Shown: positions 11,415 to 20,839 of the stretch, piece by piece | Numbering within the stretch: the first letter of the stretch is position 1 | How the letters are laid out: each line of letters begins with the position of its first letter | Source: Moniliella sp. 'wahieum' | Taxonomy: Eukaryota > Basidiomycota > Moniliellomycetes > Moniliellales > Moniliellaceae | Direction: 5' to 3' | Assembly (NCBI GenBank): GCA_003971905.1 | Contig: RSEE01000068.1 | Span: 1 to 64,000, forward strand | DNA length: 64,000 bases | The notes under the pieces: generated by a model | Told to the model about the DNA's origin: nothing | Seen by the model: the letters and a program-made list of their open reading frames with translations, nothing else | The model's database searches: none | Position numbers and translations under genes: made by a program

Positions 11415-13308
11415 CTACCTCCGTGCGCGTAGCGGCGACGACTTGGGCTTCGCCTTGGACTTGGGCGAGAGGCGGGGCGGGACAGAGGCAGGTGGGTGTA
11501 GCGGTGGCAGTGGCCAAGCCGAGCAACGCGTCGACTGCCGCGCCGTCCTGGTCGCCGGACCCGGTGCGGGCGGGTGCGCCGGCGCCGGCGCCCCGAGCGG
11601 AATCCAAGCTGACTGGGGCGGCGGCTTGTACATCAGCGGCCTCCGTTCCGGCCGGCTCGGGGGGGGCAGGAGGACGAGGGTATCAATGTCGACGGGTTCG
11701 GGTCGGTCCAAACCGGCCAAGCAGGCGCGGAGATGGTCCATGCGCGCACCGGGACCGGAAGTGGCTTGTTCAGCGCGTCGCAGGGCCACTTCGGCGTCCT
11801 CGTTGTGGCCCGGGGTGTGGAGGTAGAGACAGGCGAGGTTGAACCACGGTTCGGGCAACGACGGTCCGCGCTGCGCGGCCTGGGCCAGCGCAAACAAACT
11901 GTCTCGGTTTGGTTCGTGCGGTAGTAGAGCACGCCAATCGCGTTCCAGATGCGCGCATCCTGAGGCGCGAGGCGAATGGCCTGTTGGTACGCGGCAAACG
12001 CTTCGGTCACCCTGTCCTGCAGCGCGTACAGATCGCCAGAGAGGTAGGCCGTGCGTGCGTCCAGGTCTTTGCCCTCCTCCGTGTCGAGTGGGCCAGCAAA
12101 CTGGACGGCTTCAATGTGTTTGCGCGCGCGGTCCAGGTCGAGCAGGCCGGCGTAGCGCGAAAGGTAAAGCGAGGCGAGGGCTTGGTGCGCTTGGACCTTG
12201 ATCGCCCTTGGAGCCTGCAGCGCCCGCTCCCACGCGTCCTGAGCCGAGACAAAGTCCTCGGCAAGCGCATACACTCTCCCCAGCTCGAGGTACACCTCCC
12301 CGACCCCGCCTGGCGCAGGCGGGGCGTCAACGAGCAAAAGAAAGGCGCGTGCACTCTCGGGATACAGACCTTGTTGCCGATAAATTAAGCCCAGACGATA
12401 GAGCACCTCGGAAAGGTGGCGGAAGCGTTGGGGCTGGCAAGCACTTGGCGTATCCTTTCCTCCTCTCTGTCCTCCGAATTCACCGCAACGGCCACCACGC
12501 GTTCCAGCGCCTGTTGAGCGTACTCTAGCGAGCCATACCGCTCATACAGGATGCCAATCGGGTACCACAGTTCGGGCAGATTAGGGTCGGGAAGCAAACG
12601 GAGCGCATGCTGGTACGCTTCGTACGCCTGCTCCAGCTGGTCGAGGGCGAGATAGGCGTCGCCCATGGTTTGGTACGTCGCGCCTTCGTTGGGGTCGAGG
12701 GAGAGGGCGGTGTGGAGGGCAGTCAGAGCGTCGTCCGGTTGCTGGCCAAGATCGAGGTAAACGCGCCCGAGAAGACGGTAGGCGGGAGCCGAGTTGGGGT
12801 CGTGTTGCAGCGCATGCTGCACCGCAGCCAAGGCATCCTTGGGTGCCTCCTCGCCTCCGACCGCGACAATGGCGGAAGCAATGGCGAGCCAGGCGTCGGC
12901 GTTGGCACGAACCAGTTGTTGCTTCAGCTGGACCACGGGACTTGAAGAAGAGGCAGGGCCGGGAGGAGGCAAGGTAGGGCCAGGGCTACGATCAAGGCTG
13001 GGGCCGGGGCCGAGGCCGGGGCCGGGAGGAGGAGCCGGGGGGAAGTACATGTGGTGTGGGGGAGCGGGGCGGAGGGGGAGGGAGAGGGCCGGGGCGATGC
13101 ATGGCGCCCGGAGGCGTCCGCGGGGGGGAGGAAGCGGCATGGACATGGGCCGGCGGGAGGCGGCATGGCGGCGAAGGGCATGGCGGGCACTGCGCCGGGC
13201 GGGAGGGGCGGGGTAGGGCGAGGGCGGGGCGGAGGGCGGGGTAGGGGGGGGGGGGGGGGGGGGAGGGGGGGGGGGGCGGTCGGAGTAGCGGGGGGGAGCG
13301 TAGGCCAT
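11415..13308 (-). CDS. Cyc8/Ssn6-like TPR transcriptional corepressor, frameshifted
   Basis: Family role: Cyc8/Ssn6 pairs with Tup1 as a general nuclear corepressor. After a Pro-rich N-terminus with a polyproline run (G-tract at about 13243-13280) come tandem TPR repeats of about 34 residues: AYRLLGRVYLDLGQQPDDAL, TYQTMGDAYLALDQLEQAYE, LWYPIGILYERYGSLEYAQ, VLYRLGLIYRQQGLYPESA, VYLELGRVYALAEDFVSAQ, AYLSGDLYALQDRVTEAF, IWNAIGVLYYRTNQ and PWFNLACLYLHTPGHNEDA. GILYERYGSLEYA and IGVLYYRTNQ are close to Ssn6 TPR sequences. A basic tail (KSKAKPKSSPLRARR) could be a nuclear signal. Losses near 12410 and near 11900 (an AAA run) break the frame. At about 630 aa it is shorter than yeast Ssn6, with little beyond the TPR array. 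Confidence 0.78.
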
Positions 13309-15487
13309 GGCGGCGGGGCGGCGGAGGACGCGCGGGGGGGACGGCAGGTGGGGGCGACGCGGCGAGTGGTGGAAGCACGAGGGGAATGGAAGCGGGGGAG
13401 CGATGGCGGTCACCCGTCTCAGCGGAGGGGCGCGCGGGCGCCGGATATTCTGGGCAGGGCGCCTGAGTCAGGCTCGGCGCTGCGGCTCAGGCACGCACGC
13501 CCTCAGCAGCTGACATGTGACGGTGAATGTGAGTGGGATGCATGTGACGCTGTGACGGCATCCTGGGTACCCACACGCTGCTCGCACAGCACAACCCAGC
13601 CGGCCCGCCGCCGCAGTGCCGCTGCGTCTGCGCGTGCGTGCTGCGCGGGGCTGCCGCACACGCCACAGCGCTCCCGTGCGGCGGGCACATGCGATGCAGA
13701 TGCGATGCAGCACATGCGATGCAGATGCGATGCAGCAGCGCAAGGCTCCGTCGGTGAATGGCCGGCATCCCACAGAGCGGCCCTGAGACGCTACGCCAGA
13801 GCGGCTCATCCATCAGCCAGCGCTCACGTTCAGCGCTCCAGCGAGCGCAGGACCAGCATGCATCACGCGTCCGCGCCTGCTCGCTTCCTCGCGCCAGCGC
13901 CCAGCGCTGCCTGGGATGCATCATGCAACGCATATGCATCCCACGGTGCATCCCATGTCGCGTGTCACATGTCACCCATGCACTCGAACATCATGCACCG
14001 CATATCACGCATCATGCATCCCACGGCATGGGATCCGCGTCTCAACCGCCTCCGCGCCTCGGCGCCTCAGCCTGAGTACTGAGTCATGCCGCTGCTGTGC
14101 GCTGCTGCCGCCGACCAGCCCCGACAGGCGCCGACGACGTTACTCGATCGATTTGGATCGGTGATCACGATCATCGTCATCGATCAACCATGGACTAATC
14201 TCGCTGCTTGGCTCTGCAAGCTGCACGCTTCAAGCTTCAAGCCGCACGGGCACACCCTGCCCAGGCACAGTGCGGCGGTGGGTGATGCATGATGCTCTCC
14301 TGCTGGCGTCTCCACTGGCCAGCTGCGGCGCAGGCCGATGATCGATGACTGGCCCTGGGCCAGCCACGCACGACAGGCGTATCGTCACTTGGCTAGTCAC
14401 TATATAGTCACTTGGCTAGTCAGCGCTCCGCTGGGTGGCCATCTGTGTGAGGCCTTTTAGGGTTACCGGTTATCCATAACCCTCTCAGGGCAATGGCTGG
14501 GATTCCCCACCCCACCCCCAGCACGTCCACGTTTACGGTTACCGGTTACCACGGTAGTCGGGCTTCAGAAGGTACCCTTGGGCCATTCTCCGTTGCCCCT
14601 TGGCGTCGAGACGCTGCTCTATGTAACGTAACGCATTTGCATATCATGCATCGTGTAACATGGAACGGCCATCATTTTACGTACCCAGGACCAAATGAAC
14701 TCTTGGCTCGGCTTGGTGCCCAGGCTGAGGGAATGGTAAATGAGCTGTCGGACTCCCAGTCGGCAGCAGCAGAGACACGTGCTCACTCCAGGCTCCGTGG
14801 AGCTTGAGCGTACCGTTGCCATGCGGTCAGTTAGCTTACCTATTAGAAGGTTTCCTTTGCCTCTTGTAGCATCGCCTGTATTTGCTACCCATCACTGCGT
14901 CTCGCTCCCGTTTATCCTCGATACTCCTCCTCTCCTTCTCCGCTGTATCCGCTGTCTGTATCGTAGAGAGACTGCTGTGTCTCGAGTGCGTTCTGGCATA
15001 CTTGCGTCGCTACACCATTCCCATATCGAAAGCGAAATCATCTACTCCAAGAACGCCTCATGTCGGATCGGGAACAAAAAGTCTCTCGCTAACCAACGAA
15101 CGGCGGCATGTGGTACTTCGCATAAATATGCCCAGGGCGAACGAGAAAGCTATAATATGCAAGGTGCACGCTGTGTCGCTCCGTCTATTCCTTGTCTCTG
15201 TCTACAGAAGTGATAGGATGAGTAGCATACTGTTGACCGCATTCAGTCACAAAACAAATGAGACAAAAGGCAGTGGACGACGTAGCCGGCACTCATGTAA
15301 GAACCAATAAAGTGTCCTGGCACTCCAAGCGATGACGATGGCCGGGGAGTGGATGGGTTTAGACTGATTAAGCCAGTGCCGTGGAAAAACAAGACAATGC
15401 TACAGAAAGCCAACATGTGACTGACGGACGGTGGAGAAGGGCCGATGAATATACATGACGGTAGCATGTATGCAGGAGGGGGGAAGA
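13309..15487. other. Intergenic, no gene recognised
   Basis: ATGCAT/ACATGT-rich spacer (13500-14040), a GGTTACC pair (14537-14550), a duplicated CACTTGGCTAGTCA (14387-14421) and AT-richer sequence up to 15300. The plus frame 14882-15310 is open for 142 codons but has no motif and no support. Confidence 0.5.
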
Positions 15488-17175
15488 TCAAGTCCGGTTG
15501 ATGAAGAGTGGAGAAAGGAAACACGAGTGCATGTGGCGTGCACGAGTGCTGGAGTGCTTGAAACATGCGACGATCCCGGCGGTTCTGGACCGAGAGTCAC
15601 ACCGGAACCAGCAGAGCGGGGGCAACGACCGTCGTACCTGGCTGATTCGCAGGCGGTGGGGTGGTGGGGGAGCGGCAAAAGCAAAGTCAGGGTAGGTTGG
15701 GGGGGTGCAGACCGCAACCCCGGCGGGGAGGGGAAAGACGGGTGGCGGGTAGAGGAGCGGGTAGGAGTTCAGCGGAGTAGGCATAAGCGGCTGTACAGCA
15801 TATCTGCACCACGGTGCATCGAGCGACTTGAGTAATGGGGAAGAGTTGAGCGGGTCCGTCGTTCGCGTGACGGCTCTGGTGGGCACGAGCGTGCAGCTGG
15901 GCCGGAGAAACGTGGGCTTGTCTCGAAGGTAGGGGAGTAGACAGGCGATTGGGGGCTCACCTGTTCCTCCCACGGGTCAGTGACAACGACAAGTAGGTAT
16001 AAGGGGTGTAGGGGGGTATTGAGGGTGGCGCTGTCCCACATCAGAATCGGCGATCTAACGGAAGGACAAAAGAGGCGAGGGATAGGCACCGAGGGGACAG
16101 AGTTCAAAGGAGTTGCTGGTGCAAGGAAAAGGGAGGTGGCAACCTCGGAGGGTGTAGAGGGAAAGCCTGCGGCGGAGAGACAGCCAGATATGGACCGCCG
16201 ATGGAGGGGCGGAACAGGGGAGAAGGCTGAGAGGCAGTCTATTGCAGTGACTGTGAAAGTGGTAAGAGACGCACCCAAGGGGGGTCAGTGGAGGGGTGCT
16301 CCGCCGTTCATCCTCCGAGGCTTGGAGACGCACACAGGCTTCCTTCCTCTCTGTGGTGAGAGCTTGGAGGCGGTGGGACCACTGGTCAAATTGTTCGTTG
16401 GCACGAACACCGTCATGCCCAGTCCACGCCAAACTCCCGCTCGGCACGGGTAAGGGTAGCAAGGGGGATGGCGCTCATCTCGGACCTTTGGTGGTGTGGT
16501 GTGGTGTAGGTGTTGTCGTCCAAGTACTTGTTGGCCAGCATGAGGGATGTGATGGCGGCCGCAGTACTCCGACCCTGACGCATAATGCCAAGCTGGCTGG
16601 CGCGCCTCGAAACGATAAAGGAAGTAGAGGGCCAAGAGTACCGTAGAGGTGGAGCTGGGTGGTGCGCAGAATCTTGCGCACAAAATGATAAAGTCAGGGG
16701 CGGGGTGCAAACGTCTCTGTTGTATCTCCGTCGCAGCGGAGCGGACGCAGACACGGGGAAACCTTCGGTTGCCAGCGACGAGGGACAGGGAAACAGACAC
16801 AGGCGAAGCGGCAGCGGAAGGACCGGGGGGGGGCGGGGCGTACCAGAGGTAGCAGGTGAGATTGGCGAACCACTCAGCACGGGGGCAGAGTGCCGGACGC
16901 AGGATACAGCGTCGACGCTTGGGAGGACTGGGGCGAACGTCCGAAGAAAGGGCTGAAAGCAGCAGGGTAGCAGCAGCCGCGATGGCAGCCGCGGGAGGAG
17001 CACCGGAACGCCGGTTGACAGAGACGGGTGGTGCGTGCGTGAGTTGGGAAGCTCGGACAGCGGCAGAGGAAGGGATGGGGGTGAGGGTGAGCGGTGAGGC
17101 GGGGCGATCGACGTCCGCTTTCGCTTCAAGGGATGGTTGGTTGCGTTGGCTGTGTAGGAGCAGCAACGGAGACAT
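15488..17175 (-). CDS. PCL-type (Pho85-type) cyclin, frameshifted
   Basis: Cyclin box of the Pcl/Pho80 class, a likely partner of a Pho85-type CDK. In order: CPRAEWFANLTCYLW (about 16900-16845), an intron (donor GTACGC, acceptor AACAG near 16715), FVRKILRTTQL, STVLLALYFLYRFEARQP, ITSLMLANKYLDDNTYT, SEMSAIPLATLTRAEREFG and VRANEQFDQWSHRLQAL. LMLANKYLDDNTYT and the following AIPL and AEREF are diagnostic. A second intron with donor GTGCGT probably begins near 16275. The C-terminal Pro/Ser-rich exon (15970-15500) is the least certain part. At least four single-base frame changes lie between 16690 and 16470. ATG 17175 is the first in frame. The upstream region has four ACGCGT sites and one TGTGAACG. 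Confidence 0.75.
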
Positions 17176-17399
17176 GGGAGAGGCAGGGGCCAGCGGTGGG
17201 GCGCGGATGGGGCATGGATACGCTTGAAGCCTGATGCCTGAAGCTGTGAACGGGGGGACGGCAGCAGTAGGATGGGCTGGAAAAGGAACGGGGGTAGGAT
17301 GTTTTTATATATCGGCTGGAGGTGGGATGTGGGTGCAGAAGCAGGACGCAGCTGGTCACGCGTGGGCTGCGTCGCGACGAATCGCAGACATCGATCATC

Positions 17400-17419
17400 A
17401 TGCATCATGCATCATGCAT
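17400..17419. repeat. ATGCATC heptamer repeat
   Basis: Three exact ATGCAT units at 17400, 17407 and 17414, each separated by C. A two-unit ATGCATG version is at 45742-45754. Confidence 0.9.
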
Positions 17420-17561
17420 GGATGTTGACGTGCTGGTGTGGCACCGCGTGGCCTGCGTGACCTGACGCGTGACGCGTGACGGAGACACGGGGGTTGCGAG
17501 GGGGTGGGAGCGGTGTGGGATGGGCAACTGAAGTAATGACACATGTACAGCATAGGCCTGC

Positions 17562-17615
17562 AGCTTCAAGCTTCAAGCTTCAAGCTTCAAGCTTCACGCT
17601 TCAAGCTTCACGCGT
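17562..17615. repeat. AAGCTTC heptamer repeat
   Basis: AAGCTT at 17568, 17575, 17582 and 17589 in exact 7-bp register, then a variant CACGCTT unit, AAGCTT at 17603 and ACGCGT at 17610, still in register. Confidence 0.92.
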
Positions 17616-17763
17616 CACGCCCCTCTGTTTTGGATTGCCTGGCTCTCCGATCTGAGATGCGATCGTGAGATCCGACGTGTGACATGTGACGCACGACTGC
17701 CGGTGGGGAAGGAAGGGCAAAGTGATCGATGAGGCTGAGGTTGATCAAGTCGATGAAGTCGAC

Positions 17764-17820
17764 GAAGCTTGAAGCTTGAAGCTTGAAGCTGAAGCTTGAA
17801 GCTGAAGCCTCAAGCTTCAA
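17764..17820. repeat. AAGCTTG heptamer repeat
   Basis: AAGCTT at 17765, 17772 and 17779 in 7-bp register, followed by slipped GAAGCT copies and closing CAAGCTTC. The orientation of the spacer base is opposite to the 17562-17615 array, so the two could fold together. Confidence 0.9.
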
Positions 17821-18561
17821 ACCCTTCAATGCCTCAGGCCTCATCGACCTCATCGATCATCTGTATCCCTGAATAGCATTTTCGGTTGTACTCGCAGCCC
17901 TACATGTTCGCACAGTGTGCGCAACACGCGTATATACTCGTAAAGCGGTAACCGGTAGCGCCTAAAGCGTAACATGTAACACACGTTATGCAAAGCGCGA
18001 AACTCGTAACGCGTAGTGGCGTAACGCGCAGTATCTATACTCGCACAATGATTAATGAATGAACGGAAGATAATTTAAGCCTTGGGTAGAACTTAGACCG
18101 AAAAAACCTAAGCTGGTAACCAGTAAAGCTAGTAACTGGTAACCGGCAACCGCAACCGAACAAATCCTAGCATCGGGGAACGCACGTAGTACTAAAGTAC
18201 CCCTATGCGTGCATCCTATTCATCGGATCGATCGACGATCGGCCACCGGCTCAGCGCTCATGCGCTCATCGATCATCTCAAAATTCGCCGGAAGGTCGCG
18301 TAGCATTTATTAATTGCTGTGCGTTTTTACGCGTCTAAGTAGATATATACCAGGTGTACTAAGTAGTGCGTTAACCGGTTACCGTAACCCTTCTGCATCG
18401 ATCCAAATAAGCGAGCGTCACGCGTTCCGCGTCACGCGCCACGAGTCCGTCAGGGGAACCGTAGCACAACTATACCCTCAGGCCTCTTTCACAACAGATC
18501 TCACATTGCAGGATACGCGGCATACTTCTCCTGTCGTTCACCTTCTCGTGCGTTAAATGTT

Positions 18562-18786
18562 GAGCCATCGGGTGGCTCGTGCTTTGGCCAATGTCCCTTC
18601 AGTTCCTCCTCAGGCCTGGGGGTTCCGTTGTTTTCTCCATCTTGTTTTTCCCTGTTCCGCAACTTAGCCCCTGGTGGCGACTCGCTGCTTGTTGTTCCTC
18701 TGTAGGCGTTGCTGGTTGGCTTAGACCACCACCACCACCAGTGCGATTGCATCACATTCGAGGACCATCAGGACTCCAGGTCTCAT
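18562..18786 (-). repeat. Dispersed repeat family, copy C (inverted relative to copies A and B)
   Basis: Reverse complement closely matches 3186-3422, including GATGCAATCGCACTGGTGG, AACGCCTACAGAGGAACA, AGGCCTGAGGAGGAACTGAAG and the terminal GAGCCACCCGATGGCTC hairpin. It is closer to copy A than copy B is. Confidence 0.8.
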
Positions 18787-20102
18787 CACAGGCAATAACA
18801 GGGCCGAGCAGGTCTTGTCACTGGAACAACTCAACGCTCGTATAAGAGCGCAGCGGAATAAGGGAGGATTCGTATACGGATCAGACTGTGGATATTGAGT
18901 TCGACAGAAGTCGTTGTGCCCTGTCGTAGAGATGCTGGACTTCGACGGCCATAATGGCTGCCCGCCGGTTTAGAGGAAACTGGAAAACCCAAACTGTATA
19001 TATAACGGACTACAGGCACGTGTAGCGACGTACTACGTCAGGCAGACGGGGCAGTCTGGACTACCAAAAGCAGATGAGCGAGAATGAGAGGTAACCGGTA
19101 ACGAGTTGAGCGACGAGGTGGCGGTGGTAGGGGGAACAGAGGAATGCGCCACAGGGGTGTCTACTATACGAGCGGCTTACAACAATTGGAACGATGTGGA
19201 GGCGCCACGGATAGGACGCGCGGTGCAGGGTACGCCTAAAACAAACCTCTAACTAGGGCAGTCCCACTCACAACAACCACGGTGCAACACACGCTTGTAA
19301 TCTTGCTCGTTCCCAGCGTCTATGCCGCGTTGTCACGAGAGCCGGCGCCCCAATTTAAAGTTGCTTCACCTCGTCTCTACCCTTCCGGATCTGCCAGTGG
19401 CGTTCAACGTTCAGGCTCAATCGACCGTGAAGAGTGCCGTGCCAGCCGTCCTTCTCTAAAACGGAAAGCATCCCTGTACACTGTGGGCCGCCCCCCAGTC
19501 CTCGGTTCTCGCCTATATGACAACACCTTTCAGGTTTGATCCACCTGGCTCTGCTGTCCGTGTGGTGTACTGTGCAACGTTTGGGGCCTGTTGTCCTTGA
19601 TACAACTATGTTTTGGCAGAAGAGAGAGGCCAATAACACTGGGGGTGCAGCATAGCGATGATGACTTCAAACTATGCCTTGCCCCATAACCGCAACGCAT
19701 CGACGTAGATCGGGAGTCGGTATCGGCATCGAAAAGGACGGTTGCTTCGTAACGCGTAAGGTCATGTGGCGGCAGGCTCATCCTGCGCGGCTGCCTATAG
19801 AATGGTGCGGTGGATGCAGGATGGGCTTGAGTAAAGCTAGTAATCCTTTTGCGAAGGTCGGCGCTGATGTCATCGCTCGCGGTGTCTGTGCCTGGGGGGC
19901 GGTTACCGGTTTATGGTTACTGGGAGTCGCCCCCCTTAGGGAGAAGGCACGGGGGCAGCCTGCAGCCTGCCTGCCGTCTTGGGTTCTGAAATCGCATCTT
20001 CCGTTGTGCATGTGATGTCCTCCCGGCGATCCTTTTTCGCCAAACTGCTGCTGCCGCTGTCGTGACCATGTGACATGTGACTGAAGCGTCTGAGGGCCTT
20101 AG

Positions 20103-20152
20103 CGTCGCCCATCGTCGCCCATCGTCGCCCATCGTCGCCCATCGTCGCCCAT
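20103..20152 (+). repeat. Five tandem copies of CGTCGCCCAT
   Basis: Perfect 10-bp unit repeated five times, about 690 bp upstream of the magnesium transporter start. Confidence 0.95.
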
Positions 20153-20548
20153 CGGCGTGCGCGCCTCGATCTGGGATCTGAGATCGGACTGCCGTCCAGC
20201 CCAAGTCGTTGCGCTGCCCAAGCCCACTATTCTTCTCTCAGCAGCACGCCCTGAATTGTAGCCTCCCTTCGGCCTTCGCTTCTTTCCGTTGACTCTTCTC
20301 CCGCTCCCACTGCGCTCTCTAGTTTAACTTCTGGAGACTTGCCACGCCGTCCGCTCAGCGCTCGGTTTGCTTGCGCCCCCCATGTCCAGCCCTCACACCA
20401 CCGCGCCCCCTCTGCTGTCGAGGACGCGCAGCTGCAACAAGACCGAGTCGGCCCGCGAAATTCAGCGCGCTCGTCGTACCAGTATGTCTTCGTCTCCTAC
20501 TTGCCGCTGTCACTATTAGTCACTTGCGCTGCGGGCCATCATATGGTC

Positions 20549-20620
20549 GACCGCTCCTAAGGCCTAAGGCCGAAGGCCTTCCTAAGGCCTAATGGGCTGC
20601 GGGCCTAAGGCCTAACCCCC
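20549..20620. repeat. AGGCCTA heptamer repeat
   Basis: CTAAGGCCTAAGG-type copies with slips, ending in a C-homopolymer tract at about 20617. Confidence 0.75.
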
Positions 20621-20839
20621 CCCCCCGCCGCCGCCCCGGGCTCAGCGGCTCAGTGCTCATGAGTCCTTTAGTCTTCTTGCACTCTTCCCCCGTTCGACCC
20701 ACTGTACCTGCCCAGATCACCAACTCAAATCACATGTCACATCCGATTTTTTTCCCCTTGGCCTGCCGCCGCACACCGCGAAATCAGCGAGACTAACTTA
20801 CCTCACTTGCCTCCAGGTTCTCTTGTGCTACTCACCACC

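Larger units (their letters stand above)
17245..17615 (-). promoter_or_regulatory. PCL cyclin upstream region with ACGCGT (MCB) sites
   Basis: ACGCGT occurs at 17358-17363, 17465-17470, 17472-17477 and 17610-17615, and TGTGAACG at 17245-17252, all upstream of the ATG at 17175. ACGCGT is the MBF/DSC1 binding core that drives G1/S genes in yeasts. Some of these sites sit in period-7 repeats, so function is inferred. Confidence 0.45.
17821..20806. other. Long intergenic region, no gene recognised
   Basis: AT-richer DNA with many GTAACCGGTAAC-like motifs (17950, 18120, 18370, 19090, 19900), dispersed-repeat copy C (18562-18786), a 10-bp tandem array (20103-20152) and AGGCCTA repeats (20549-20620). 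Short open frames have no recognisable motif. Confidence 0.6.

Noticed and set aside
13051-14082. Plus-strand open frame of 343 codons
   Set aside because: It starts antisense to the Pro-rich N-terminus of the Cyc8-like gene and runs on through ATGCAT-rich spacer. No motif.
14882-15310. Plus-strand frame of 142 codons with a hydrophobic start
   Set aside because: No splice signals, family motif or promoter; it lies in spacer with repeats, and base composition is not coding-like.
17560-17820. CRISPR-like or satellite array
   Set aside because: Units are 7 bp with no unique spacers, and the host is a eukaryote.
18038-18070. Possible AT-rich replication origin near 18040-18080
   Set aside because: Only a short AT-rich patch with no repeated origin motif; no consensus is known for this group that I could test.
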